From contig NC_084468.1 in the NCBI RefSeq assembly GCF_027409185.1, positions 53,197,001 to 53,261,000 of the forward strand: a stretch of 64,000 bases of DNA, read 5' to 3'. Each line of letters opens with the position of its first letter. Position 1 is the first letter of the stretch. This document shows positions 39,650 to 50,412 of the stretch, one piece after another. The notes beneath the pieces are model-generated. The model was not told where the DNA came from, searched no databases, and was given only the letters and a program-made list of their open reading frames with translations. The translations under genes were made by a program, and so were the position numbers. The stretch comes from Cynocephalus volans. Lineage: Eukaryota; Chordata; Mammalia; Dermoptera; Cynocephalidae.

Positions 39650-39730
39650 GAGGGCAGTTCAAAAAGTTTGTGAAAAAATAGAATGAAAATATAATACAAA
39701 TCTTTTCATGAACTTTTTGAAGTACCCTTA
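39650..39730. mobile_element. Mariner-like MITE copy 3
   Basis: Left arm 'agggcagttcaaaaagtttg', right arm 'tcatgaactttttgaagtac' followed by 'cctta'. Inverted arms with a few mismatches, about 80 bp. It lies between a short CACACA tract and an MLT1 LTR. Confidence 0.8.
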
Positions 39731-40567
39731 TATTTCCTATAGTTTTAGAAGTCCAAAGTCCAAAATCATCTCATGGGATAAAATCAGGGTGGTGACAGTG
39801 TTGCATTCCTTCTACAGGCCCTAGGGGAGAATCTGCTATCTTGCCTTTTTTCAGGTTTTAAAGGCCATCTACATTCCTTGGCTCATGTCCTGTATTAGTT
39901 TCTGTTGCCTACAACAGAATACCTGAAACTGGGTAATTTATAAAGAAATAAAATGTATTGTTTATAGTTTTGGTGGTTGGGAACTTCGTCTAGGGAATAC
40001 ATCTGATGAGGGCTTTCTTCTGGGTGGGAACTCTCTACAGGGTCCTGGGGTGACCAGGATGTCACATCCAAGACCAGGCTGAGCAAGAGATCTAATCTTC
40101 TCACCTAACCTTCTCCTTTTAAATCCATCAAAACCATGTCCATTACTTCATGAATGGATCAATCCATTCACAAGGGCACAGTCCTTGCAATCTAATTACC
40201 TTTTAAACTCCTCATCTTTCAAACACCATAATTGGATTTCTTACCCTGTTTACATTGTTACAATGGGAGTCAAGTTTCAATGAGTTTTAGAGGGACATTT
40301 AATCCACAGCATGGCCCTATTCCACCATTTTTCAAGCTAGCAAAGCTGGGCTGAGTCCTTTTCAGACAGTTATCTCTTTGGTTCTGACTCTCTTAACTTC
40401 CTCTTCTATCATTTGAGGAAACTGGTAATTACTTTGATCCTGCCTGGATAATCCGGAATAATCTCCCTATTTTAAAATCCTTAGATTAATCATATCTGCA
40501 AAATCTTTTACCATGTACCTGTAGTTTACAGGTTCTGGGGATTAGAACCTATTATTCTGCCTACCAC
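39731..40567 (-). mobile_element. MLT1 LTR, antisense, split by a younger LTR
   Basis: Left piece 39,731-39,890 ('gaagtccaaagtccaaaatc', 'ttgcattccttctacaggccctaggggagaatc', 'cattccttggctcatg'), right piece 40,312-40,567 ('tggccctattccaccattttt', 'ggataatccggaataatctccctattttaa', 'ttctgggga.tagaacctattattctgcctaccaca'). These are consecutive parts of an MLT1-type LTR. The outer start is missing next to the MITE. Confidence 0.75.
39891..40311 (-). mobile_element. MaLR-type (MST/MLT1-like) solo LTR 2, antisense
   Basis: Starts TGTATTAGTTTCTGTTGCC, ends ATCCACAGCA. Flanks tgtcc (39,886-39,890) and tggcc (40,312-40,316) agree at 4 of 5 bases, as for an aged 5-bp duplication. Same family as the copies at 23.0, 45.7, 49.9 and 52.6 kb. 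Confidence 0.8.
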
Positions 40568-41763
40568 AGTAATTTAACCTGCTCTGGTTAGTATTTTTTG
40601 CTTTTAATTTGATATTTTTCTGGTTTATAATTCAGAAGAATGAAATAGTGCTGTAATTCTGGTGATTTGAGCATAGAAATTGGATGCTTTCTTTATAGAC
40701 TTTTCACCTTATTTGTAACATGTTTTTGGTGGAGATTGAGTTTTAGGAGACATGATTTGACCCAAAGTGTATTGAAATACATATAATAGTGAATTCCCCT
40801 ATTATAGAATGCTATTATATTTATAAAATTTGTGATTGTATTTCAAAGTCATTTCAAGGAAGCACGATGGCATAGTAGAAATAACCTGGCAAAAGGGTTC
40901 AGATATGTTGACTTTTAGTTACTTCTACTATTAATGATGCTAGAATTTCTAATACTGAACTTCCCCTTAAAAATATCTTGGCTTTATTTAATATCAAGAT
41001 ACATTATTCTCACTTTCATTTTGCCCAATTCTGTGGCAAATCTCTGGAACCAGAGACCTAGCTCATGTTATTTTAAACAACGTCAAGTTCTATTTCCTGC
41101 ACTGATATCCATAGAGTTCTATTTGTATGGTTGAGTTCAGAAAATAAATAAGGCTCTGTGATCCCAGAACAATTTGCATCCATATGAAAAAAGAGGCACC
41201 CCAGAAGTTGTATTCAGGTTACATGACCACTGAGAGAGTTATATAATTTTATTCAGGTGTCTGTCTCCTTAATTTTACATCTTTCTATAGAAATCATACT
41301 GTTGCAGAGACAGAGTTGTACTGTAATTATGACTCTTAGTCCTTTCAATGTGATAAATTTAGCTATTTGCACTTACATGCAGGGATCTTGAAAATATTAG
41401 AAGTTGGTAAAATCGAGGTTACAACATTATCACGTACTATTCTCTGGGAAAAAAAAAAGGCCAACTTATTTTAGGTCAGCATCCAAAGAAATAATAGAAT
41501 ACATGTTCTCTTTGATAATTGTTTTTATTTAAAAATAAACATTCATATATACAACACATGTTTTAGTCAACACTTTAAATTAGTTATGTGAGGCAAAAAG
41601 AGAAAAAAGAAGAAAAAGAGGGTCCTAGGCTGACAGATCACTCTGAGCATGAAGCTATTTTTGTCCAAATGAGAGATATTTAACTTGGATCTTTTTTTGA
41701 ATTTTTTTTTACTATGTCAGTTCCTTAAGTACAAGCTTGGTTGAAAATACTTGATAATATATG
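40568..41763. other. Gene-free stretch
   Basis: No gene or repeat recognised. Confidence 0.5.
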
Positions 41764-41864
41764 ACAGATTTTCAAAAAGTTCATGAAAAGATTCATGATA
41801 ATAAATCTTAATGAAAGCTAATACTTTTAATTCCATTTTTCCATGAACTTTTTGAAGTGCCCTC
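41764..41864. mobile_element. Mariner-like MITE copy 4
   Basis: Left arm 'ttttcaaaaagttcatgaaaag', right arm 'ttttccatgaactttttgaag' followed by 'tgccctcatata'. It is about 20 bp longer than other copies because of extra sequence in the loop. Confidence 0.85.
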
Positions 41865-42870
41865 ATATATGAATATTAGTTAAGAGCAGTCAATTTTGCT
41901 TAACTTGTCTCTGGGATATTTTTAAGATTAAAATTTCAATCACAGTTTGCATTGCTTGACAGATCTTGTCGGAAACTATTAAAAGAGCCTCATGCCTAAC
42001 ACAGAAAGATTGCTTTTAAATTATCATGACTTATTTTTCAGAATCTATTCTTTGAGATCACAATCTCAAGTAACTTAGAGCTTGCTTCAACTATTCTCTC
42101 TGAGGTATTTGGATCATAAAGGCTAAGGTAAGAGTACTGTGTTCAAGTATACTTCAAATATGCAAAGTTTATGCTTTTAACACATAGAAACCCCAAAGGA
42201 TTTGTTATATTTGATTTCAAATAATGAGATTCTTAAAAAATTTCATTAGTTATATCTAATTGCTTAGTTACATTTATTGGTAATCTAAACATAAGAATAA
42301 TGTGAATTTTCTCTATTTCTACAAAATATATTATGACAGGCCATTGAGGATGTCTTACGAACATTCTATTTCCACTTGGATTTTGATTACTTAAGTAATT
42401 GAAATGTGACAGGACCTGATAATTCTGTTTTCACAAATTGAAACATTAAATTTTCTCATCATGTCATCATTTAAAAAATTTATCTGTAGAAGTAACAAAT
42501 GCATTCTGAATCCCTTTACCGTGTCATAAACAGGGAAAAGTTTAATTACTTTATAATGAAAGGTAAACTTTTGTCTCCTGGGTGAAGTTCATTGTCATCT
42601 GGCATTAACATTAATGACTTTTTCTGTTACAGAATGAAGTTAACCAAAATATTTGTGTTATATTCTGAAGTCGTTCATTATTTAGTAGTTGCTTTAATAG
42701 CATACAAAGTTGAAAATAAAGTTTGAAAAAATAAAAAATAAAATAATACAATAGATTTTATTATTCATAGTAGTTATATTCTGTAGTCTTCAGGAACACT
42801 GAAGTAGCAAATGTTTAATCATTGCTCCTAGGAGAAATTTGTACATCCACCTATCATCTATCTGTCATTT
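41865..42870. other. Gene-free stretch
   Basis: Nothing recognisable. Confidence 0.5.
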
Positions 42871-42873
42871 ATC

Positions 42874-42932
42874 TGTGCGCGCACGCGCACACACGCACGC
42901 ACACACACACACACACAAACACACATTATAAT
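42874..42932. repeat. (CG/CA)n microsatellite
   Basis: Alternating purine-pyrimidine: GTGCGCGCACGCGCACACACG followed by CA units (in two pieces). A mixed CpG- and CA-containing tract, unusual for this AT-rich region and able in principle to form Z-DNA. Confidence 0.9.
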
Positions 42933-42984
42933 CAATCGTAAAAACAACTCATCCTCGTAGATATCAGTTTTTTATTTTATTATA

Positions 42985-43100
42985 AAAGAGAAAACAAAGT
43001 TCAGAAGTGTTAAGTGACTTAACTGAGGCCATCCCACTATTTGGTATGAGAGGTAGGCTTCAAACCCTCCAACTGGCCTCAGAGCTTGGGCTTCTTGCAC
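42985..43100 (+). repeat. MIR-type SINE relic
   Basis: 'gagaaaacaaagttcagaagtgttaagtgacttaact' with following 'aggcttcaaaccctccaactggcctcagagc' matches the MIR pattern of 'gaggttaagtaacttgcc...gattcgaacccaggc'. Only pieces are shown. Confidence 0.45.
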
Positions 43101-43239
43101 TGCACTGGCCCCTGCCATCTCCCTCCTCTGGTCATCTCTGTATGAGAATAAGCAAGAAGGCAGAACACTGTCTAATTTGACATTAGGTGGGAATGTGGGG
43201 ATTGCGTGATTCAAATATTTTCTGCTCTGCAAATATCAG

Positions 43240-43750
43240 TGTTGGGGCTCAGAACTGACCATCTCAAAATGTGGCACCTTGACAACTGAGAAAACAGCAG
43301 AAGCAAGGTCACTCTGACCTTCTCCTGTCTTTCTCCCCTGAAGCATGGTCATAAAGAAGTTCTCTGAACCTGCCTTGCCTGAAAGTAGGTCATAAGATCT
43401 TCATTCCAGAGGGGTCTGTCCTACACCCAGAGGCCAAGAAGAATCTGAACAAACAGGCCAAACAGTCCTTACTAAGTTCTCCCCAGTTTATGACGCCTGG
43501 GTCATACCCCTTTTTGTCCAATCATACTTTTACATGACTGTCCATTCTTCATCAAACCCATACATATAAATACACAGAGTATCCCATGGGTCTTTGGATC
43601 TTCATTTCTGAAGGCTTCTGTGTCATGTAAAACTTTGGTTAAATAAATTGGTGTGCTTTTGTCTTGCTAATCTGTATTTTGTCATAGAGGTGTCAGCAAC
43701 GAACCTTGTGATGGGTGAGGAAAAGATATTACTTGTCCTCTTGTACCTCA
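43240..43750 (+). mobile_element. Solo LTR of an ERV (class I-like)
   Basis: Starts TGTTGGGGCTCAGAACTGACC. It carries a TATA-like 'catataaata' at about 43,563, an AATAAA at about 43,642 and the 3' word 'gaggtgtcagcaacgaacc' near 43,687, which fits a gammaretrovirus-type LTR with U3, R and U5. The right edge is not certain (about 43,750-43,790) and I saw no clear duplication. No internal retroviral genes are present, so it cannot make protein. Confidence 0.65.
43555..43650 (+). promoter_or_regulatory. LTR TATA-like box and polyadenylation signal
   Basis: A TATA-like sequence at about 43,563-43,570 and AATAAA at about 43,642 lie at a spacing of roughly 75 bases, as in R regions of compact LTRs. 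Activity cannot be judged from sequence. Confidence 0.5.
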
Positions 43751-44119
43751 GCAAATAACTCGAAAGTACTGAAAGTACTGATTTGGGGGTCACGAATAAA
43801 TTTTAGCCACTAGGCAAACTGGCAAAATACAGAATCTGCAAATATTGAGAATCAACTCTGTTTTTTAGTATTTCTCCTTGTAGGCTAATTTCTTTTCAGG
43901 TAGAGGAGAAATCAAAGCAAGACACAATAAAGAGGAGTAAAATTAATTCTCTTGGAATAACACTACACACACAGAATCAAAGCATTCACCCCATCTGTAG
44001 TTATGACTTTGGAATGGCCCACAGAATTTTTCTGAGAATAATTTGAGTAAAAGTTCAGGAACTCATTAATCTCTACTTTTATTATTGTAAATTTAGGACA
44101 ACAGATATAAAATATCAAA

Positions 44120-44290
44120 TATATGCATTGTGCTAGGTATTATGTTTTTATATTCACTGTTTTGTTTAGTTTTTGAAGGGATGTTACAAAGTAGACGTAG
44201 CTATTGTTCAGTTAGTGAAACAATTTCTTAGAGGTTAAATAACCATCTAAGATAGCAAAACTGGCATGTGACTGTGTGAGAATCCTTAAA
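44120..44290 (+). repeat. MIR-type SINE relic
   Basis: 'cattgtgctaggtattatgtttttatattcactgttttg' followed by a 'ggttaaataaccatctaagatagcaaaactgg' block matches the order of a MIR. Diverged. Confidence 0.4.
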
Positions 44291-44399
44291 GAAATTATCT
44301 GTGACTCCAAAGCTCATGGTCTCTCCAGTATAACATACGGCTCCCTAGAGAAAATACTTTATGGGACACATCACTTTTAATTAGATTTGTGTGTTTAAC

Positions 44400-44530
44400 T
44401 ATGCCTATTTTGCTTGGGTGAAAATTCTGTGAGAACATAACCAAAGCTGTCTTGTCCAGTATTTTTTCTCTAGTTCCCAGTATAGTGTCTGGCACATCAT
44501 TAACATGCTATAAATATTTGTTGATGTTAC
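44400..44530 (+). repeat. L2 3'-end relic
   Basis: 'tgtgagaacataacca' then 'ctagttcccagtatagtgtctggcacat' then 'ctataaatatttgttgatg' is the 3' end of LINE-2 in the usual order. Confidence 0.6.
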
Positions 44531-44612
44531 CAATGAAAATAAATGGATTAATGATAACCTATTTGTAAGGATTAGCTTCCAAAAGCCTTTAGATAACTAA
44601 ATTATTCGGCTC

Positions 44613-44615
<3 letters not shown>

Positions 44616-44645
<30 letters not shown>
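44616..44645. repeat. Poly-T tract, 30 bases
   Basis: Thirty consecutive T, not attached to a recognisable SINE or L1 end. It may be the tail of a retrocopy whose body was lost. Confidence 0.9.
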
Positions 44646-44647
<2 letters not shown>

Positions 44648-45734
44648 TTTAGCACACTCTGCCAAAATTGAAAATCTACATTTTATAATTAATGATTATT
44701 CAAGTCTGTAGGATATTTCTGTATGCTACACAGGGCCCTCTTCTGAACCATTTCCTGCCATTACTATGCTCATTGATAACTTTCTTTATTCTACCTTCTA
44801 AGTCTACATTGTTGGCAAACCTCAGGCTGAACACTGTGCCCATTCTTAAATAGCCATCTGCATGTGTCCAGGAAAAATAGCAAAGAACAGAAAAAACCCT
44901 GTCAAGCTCTTATCCTTTGCCAATTTCTTTTTTCAGTTTCACTGTGTACTATGAGTACTAATATAAAGTGGGTATTCTGATAGCTTCACTTCTTCTCAAT
45001 GCTGTGTATTTTAAAGCAGAAAGAACAGAGGCATAGAAAAAGGAAAACAGCCAGAGCTGTTATTACCAAACACTAGACTGATATATATTATTATATGATG
45101 TATGATGGCAAAGTAATACTTGACAAGGCAAGTTTTAATACATATATCTGTAAACATATATATGCATATTCAATCTTAAATTTTGTTATGAGGTCTTGGA
45201 AATATGTAGAAATATAATAGAGAATGACTACAATAGTTCAAATTTAGAGAACTCGACCAATTAAGACTCTAAAAGAAAGAAAAATTGTTAAACAGCTTCT
45301 CATTTGAGTGTGTTTCATTAACACACTTTACATTTATGCGAAATAATAGATGTTTAGAAAAAATCAATACTTTAATTTATTTATATAATACTGTTTTTAT
45401 AATAAACAACTTATTGTAATTGATCTAAGCACATGTTTACTAAGACATTCTTAGAAATATGTGTATTTTTTTCTATTTTTTGCTACATTTTGAAAGGAAG
45501 TGATTCTGCTAGCAGTGGTTTTTCATTTAGGCTCTCTGGCTGTGTGTATTGAAGATGAAAATTCTTAAAACTATACACTTTAATAACTGGAAGAATCCTT
45601 GCTGCTCATGGGTCCAGTGGTCTTCAAATATGTCCTTTGGAGATGAATTTTCTTCAGGAGTACCTCAGGGGAAGCTGAAGATGATGAGACAGAGATCAAG
45701 CAGAGAATTTTTTGTAAACTTTCACTTTGGGGTT
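44646..45734. other. Gene-free stretch
   Basis: No gene or repeat recognised. Confidence 0.5.
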
Positions 45735-46160
45735 TGTGTTAGTTTGTTTTGTGTTGCTATAACAGAGTGCCTGAGACAGAGTGATTTATAAAGAAAACAA
45801 AATTTATTGCCTACAGTTTCGGAGGCTGGGAAGTCCAAAGTCCATCTGGGGGTGGTGACAGTGACCCAGGGTGTCACATTGTAAGATGTTGGAAGCAGAG
45901 AGAGCAGAAAGAGAGAAAGACAGACTCTCCTTTTCTTTTAAAGCCCTCAGAACCACACCCCTGACCACCATTTTTAATCCATTCACTACTGCACGGTCCT
46001 GCAATCCAACCACCTCTTCAAGGTTCCACTTTCAATTACCATAACAGGGTTTCTCACCCTCTTCAAGTCACAGTGGGGGTTAAGTTTCTAATACATAAAC
46101 CCTGGGGGACACAATTCAAGCTTCAGGGAATTTTGGGGGAACATAATTCAATCCACTACA
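45735..46160 (-). mobile_element. MaLR-type (MST/MLT1-like) solo LTR 3, antisense
   Basis: Starts TGTGTTAGTTTG, ends AATCCACTACA. The exact duplication gggtt lies at 45,730-45,734 and 46,161-46,165. Interior words match the other copies ('ggaggctgggaagtccaaag', 'gccctcagaacc', 'ccattcacta'). Confidence 0.9.
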
Positions 46161-47195
46161 GGGTTCAAAATAATATTTTATCTGCTTACAAGAGTTTGTG
46201 TTAAGAAAAAAATTTGAGAACCATTAATTTAGTCCAGCTTTCTCAGCAGTAGAACAAAGACTTATGAAATGCTTTAAGTATGTGTTTTGATAGATGGAAA
46301 AAAAAACATGTGCCGGGCACTATAGCACATTTTGGGAAAATATTATTACCTACACACTATGCAGCACAAAATGTTCCACAAAGTATCTAAACAGGGTCCT
46401 CTACTATCTAATTTGCTCAGTATCTAAAATCCGTATGTCATCGAATCTGACTATAAATCTCAGCTTATTAATTAGTTAATTTATTTATTTATTTTTGTCT
46501 TGTGCCAGAACAAAGCCTGGCACTTATTATGATCTAAATCAATACTTGTCAAAAGAATGAATATTTGTGTAAATTGTTTTTATCCAACTGATATCCTGAC
46601 CCATCAGAAATGTCCTGTTCAGGAATGTTTATTCCCTCACCACTTTTTATTTTTGTTCATTTGTTTTCCATTAAGGAGAAAAGTGTCAGTTCCTTTTCTC
46701 AAGGGAGGAGTAATATTGTGACCACTTACAGGCTATCTTTCTACTACCTCAGTCACTTTTCTCTTTAGGATGCTGAGTGGTTTATCTGATTTCTGACTGT
46801 CACATCCATTGGATCCCCTTGGATTGCTATGAATGCATTCTCATCCCCTTGCCCTCCCACCTTCAAAGTGTACTTTCCTCTTTTGATTCCAGTTCTCCGG
46901 GCAAAATCACCAGGTTTAATTGGGAGGTGGTCCTAATGAAATGTATTAGGCCATTCTCTGGTCTCTCCACTTAAGTAAATAAAAATTGTGTGGGCCTGGA
47001 GGTTTCAGTCCCAGGGGAGTAGAAGACCTTATCATATTCTCCAACCTAACTCTAAGAGAGTTGGTAGTATATGTTAATCCCCATTTGAATTTTTGTGTTT
47101 GTTGTCATTTGATGAGAGCTCGAAAAGGTGACGAGATGATTAATGAACATTTCCAATTAAAAACTGTTTAATAATATCACATTTATTTAATGTAT
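46161..47195. other. Gene-free stretch
   Basis: A probable L2 3' end ('gcctggcacttattatgatc' ... 'gaatgaatat') lies at about 46,500-46,565. 46.6-46.97 kb is less AT-rich but unrecognised. Confidence 0.4.
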
Positions 47196-47420
47196 TAATA
47201 CATGTCAGGTTCTTCAAAGCACTTTTCATGAATTAATAAATTTAATCACCACTGTTGCCATTTGAAGTATGTAGAAGTTTTTCCCATTTAACAGATGAAA
47301 AAATGGAAGCACAAAGAGTATAAGTAACTTTTCAGAGATTATAGGGCTAGTAGATTACAGTGCAAAGATTATAGTCGGGCATTTTAAATTCAAAACCAGC
47401 ACGTTTAAACATCATGTTGT
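47195..47420 (+). repeat. MIR-type SINE relic
   Basis: 'aaagcacttttcatgaatt', 'cccatttaacagatgaaaaaatgga', 'gcacaaagagtataagtaact' and 'gattatagggctagtagatta' are the conserved MIR words in order. Confidence 0.55.
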
Positions 47421-48419
47421 ATTGTCTCTCTAATATAATCCAACACTGTACACTCGCCTACAATTAACCAGAAGTGTATTGGATTAGAAATCTGAAGATC
47501 CGGGCTCTGGTTTCCCCAAGTCTACTATGCCCTTGAAGTTTTTTTGTTTTTTGTAATATTATACTTCTCTACAGGTTGAAAAAGGCTGCTAGCTTAATGT
47601 GAGCGAATGATGAGTCTGGCTGGGGATGTATTTAATGTAATGAGATAGAGAAATAATTCAGTTGAACTGCAGACTCTGACTTTGGAGACATGGGCTAGAA
47701 TTCTGTTTTTGAAATAGATCTCTTGAAGCCATCTTGATAAAAATGAAAATAGATATATTCCTCTACTTTTAAAAAGAATTTTACAACTTGAATTTTTTTT
47801 TCACACCTGTCATCACATTTATTAACTAGCACCATCCTAAAGTGTCTAGTGATTATGATGTATATTTTAGAGAATTCAAGAACCAGGCTTAAAATGGCTA
47901 AATAACTTTTATAAGTGCACAAACTCATGTCAATTAACTAATTAAGATCAGATAAAAAAAATGGTTCAAGGCAATACAAGATTTAATGGATGTATAGTTT
48001 TAGTATTCTTATAACAGAAACTGTTTTGACACAAAAATGAAATGGAAGCTATATATGATATAAAATTTCAGACATGTAAAAGATATGTAATAAACACAAA
48101 TATAATACAATAAACTTAAAAACATTGAAAATGTTGCTTATTAAGGTATTCATGCACATAAGTATATATTTATTTTCTTTGCCTAATGAATTTAAGTGAA
48201 TTTTTTTCATTTATATAAGAAATACACATTTTTCTCTTTCTGTTACAAAGATGTCAAATTTCAGTGGACTCTTTTTCAACATTATATTAGTGGTAATAGC
48301 TAAAATTTATTGCAGTTTATCTGCGTGATAGACTTGGTGCTCATTATTTTACATGCAACATCACACTCCATCTTTAGATAAACCTTACAAAGTAGTTTCC
48401 ATGCTGATCTAGTTAAGGC
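47421..48419. other. Gene-free stretch
   Basis: No gene recognised. A MIR-like patch may exist at 48,290-48,420 ('taatagctaaaatttattg', 'cattattttacatgcaa'). Confidence 0.4.
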
Positions 48420-48640
48420 AGAGTTGGCAAATGACTAAGAGCTAGAATTCTGGAGCCGATCTATGTGGCTCTGCTCCATCATTTACTTTTTGGGTGATTC
48501 AGGAAATTTATGTCACCTCTCTGGGCTCCGTTTCCCTATCTGTGAGAGAGAAATGATAAATTGAACTGAACTCATAAAATTGTTTTGAGTATTTGAACAG
48601 TGCCTACCAAAGATTATCCCTCAGTGAATGTACACTGCAG
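48420..48640 (+). repeat. MIR-type SINE relic
   Basis: 'ggagccgatctatgtggct', 'gggtgattcaggaaattta', 'cacctctctgggctccgtttc' and 'cctatctgtgagagagaaatg' are MIR core words in order, more readable than the other copies. Confidence 0.65.
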
Positions 48641-48954
48641 CACCATTTTAGATGTGAGGAAAATGAGTTCCAGGGGAGATGAGTTGCCCAAGAAGATGTA
48701 GCCAGCTACTGTAATTAATTCATATTTGAGACATTCCTTACAATAAATGCTTTCTCTGACTTTATAGGCCTTGATATCTGGCTCATTTGATGCTGACCTT
48801 TTCTTTCTCACTAATAAGGGTTGGTGTCCCTGTGTTTTTTCTGTCAGTTAATTTTCTGTCTGTGAAGAGACTACTAACCTCTTATACAAACTGCTGTACT
48901 CCCTGTCTTACCCCATAGACCAGGAATAGCTACAGTAGCAACAAAGCAACAATA

Positions 48955-49215
48955 CCAGCATTAAGTGGCATTAATTGTGTGATTGCTGTGAGCTAGGTAA
49001 TGTATTAAGTGCTTTATACATTTTTATTTCATTTAATCTTAAAATTAATACTATAGGTTTGACATTAATATTATATCCATTTGAAAGATGTGGAATATGA
49101 GGTACAAAGAACTTATGAGCTTGCTATAGGTCACCCAGCTTCTAAATTCTATCTGGGATTTCAGATCTGAATCCCGAGGAAAACATCTTAGCCTCTGTGT
49201 TACAGGCCCACTCTA
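48955..49215 (+). repeat. MIR-type SINE relic
   Basis: 'gctaggtaatgtattaagtgctttatacatt', 'gaggtacaaagaacttatgagcttgctataggtcacccagct' and 'gatttcagatctgaatccc' follow the MIR order (pieces shown). Confidence 0.55.
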
Positions 49216-49870
49216 GAATACTTTATTCCCTACTGAAAGTCCTATGAGAACTTGTGAATCTGTAACCCCTACTCAGTTTTTGAATGCTTGTTTAGTTTTA
49301 TACAGTTTATATAATGTTATCATCAATGTCAAAATAGACAGCATACTATCAGGAAGCAAAGAACATCAGAATTTCCTGGAAGTACTGAAGAGCATAGTGT
49401 GAACAGTTATGCTAAATCTGCACAACACCAACCTGGTTACTTAGCTTATAGGAAACAGAAAGCCAAAAGAATATCAAACAATGGGTTTGGAGAAAGTTAG
49501 AAAAATGCATTCCTAGGAAGTTTTTTGAATTTTGGTTTGATTTGAAGGGTTTGTGCAATGTACAGTAGAATACTCCTTTTTTCCTATTAAGTGTGTAGCA
49601 GTTTGCAAATTATTAGTTTTCTTTGCCGATGCTTTGACTTTAAGTACATTTCTTGGCTTGTCATATTAAAGTAATATTGTTATATTGTTATATTTCTAGA
49701 GAATAACCATGAGAGCAGTAAACCTAATTAAAATAATTAGGTTCTACTCCTGGTTCTTATATTTCCAGAATGGAGTTTAAATATACATTTTCTGGGCCAT
49801 TTGTATATTCTCTAAAATAATGATTGGAATCGGAAGTGATTATCAAAGTACCTGAATTGTCAAGGTATAT
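49216..49870. other. Gene-free stretch
   Basis: No gene or repeat recognised. Confidence 0.5.
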
Positions 49871-50268
49871 TGTGTATTAATCCATTTCTGCTGCTTGCTT
49901 ATAACAAAATACATGGAACGGGATGATTTGTAAGAAAACAAAATTTATTGCTTACAGCTTCAGAGGCTGGGAAGTCCAAAGTCCAGGTAACACATTTGTG
50001 AAGGCCTTACTGGTGGCAACAGTGACCCAGGGGTCTCACCTAGCAGAAAATTGTGGAGCAGAAAGAGCTCCTGGTGCACTCTCATTTTTAAAGCCCTCAA
50101 CCACTTCCATGACCACTGTTTTTATTCTATTCACTATGGCATTGTTCGACAATCTAATCGCATCTTCAAGGCCCCAGCTTTCAATTGCTGTAATGGGATT
50201 TCCAACCGTCAACAGTTACAGTGGGAATTAAGCTACAGTGAGATTGGGGAGCATCCAATCTATAACAA
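49871..50268 (-). mobile_element. MaLR-type (MST/MLT1-like) solo LTR 4, antisense
   Basis: Starts near TGTGTATTAATCCATTTCTG and ends CCAATCTATAACA. The flanking word aaggtatat occurs on both sides (49,862-49,870 and 50,269-50,277), so the duplication lies within it. Interior words match the other copies. The open frame on the plus strand here is a shadow in the LTR. Confidence 0.85.
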
Positions 50269-50334
50269 AAGGTATATCTGGCTTATGAGACTATAGAATT
50301 CTTTAGACGATGCAATTTCCCTATGGATATATGA

Positions 50335-50412
50335 AGGTACTTCAAAAAGTTCATGGAAAGAATCATATTATCATTTAATTCCATTTTTCCATGAACTTTT
50401 TGAAGTACCCTT
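50335..50412. mobile_element. Mariner-like MITE copy 5 (best preserved)
   Basis: The left arm starting ggtacttcaaaaagttcatg at 50,336 and the right arm ending at 50,409 are perfect inverted copies over 24 bases, with a ~26-base AT-rich loop. TA occurs just outside, as expected for mariner-type insertion. It is too short to encode a transposase and so was mobilised by an enzyme from elsewhere. Confidence 0.9.

Noticed and set aside
44616..44645. Tail of an antisense SINE
   Set aside because: No SINE body is recognisable on the 3' side of the T-run.
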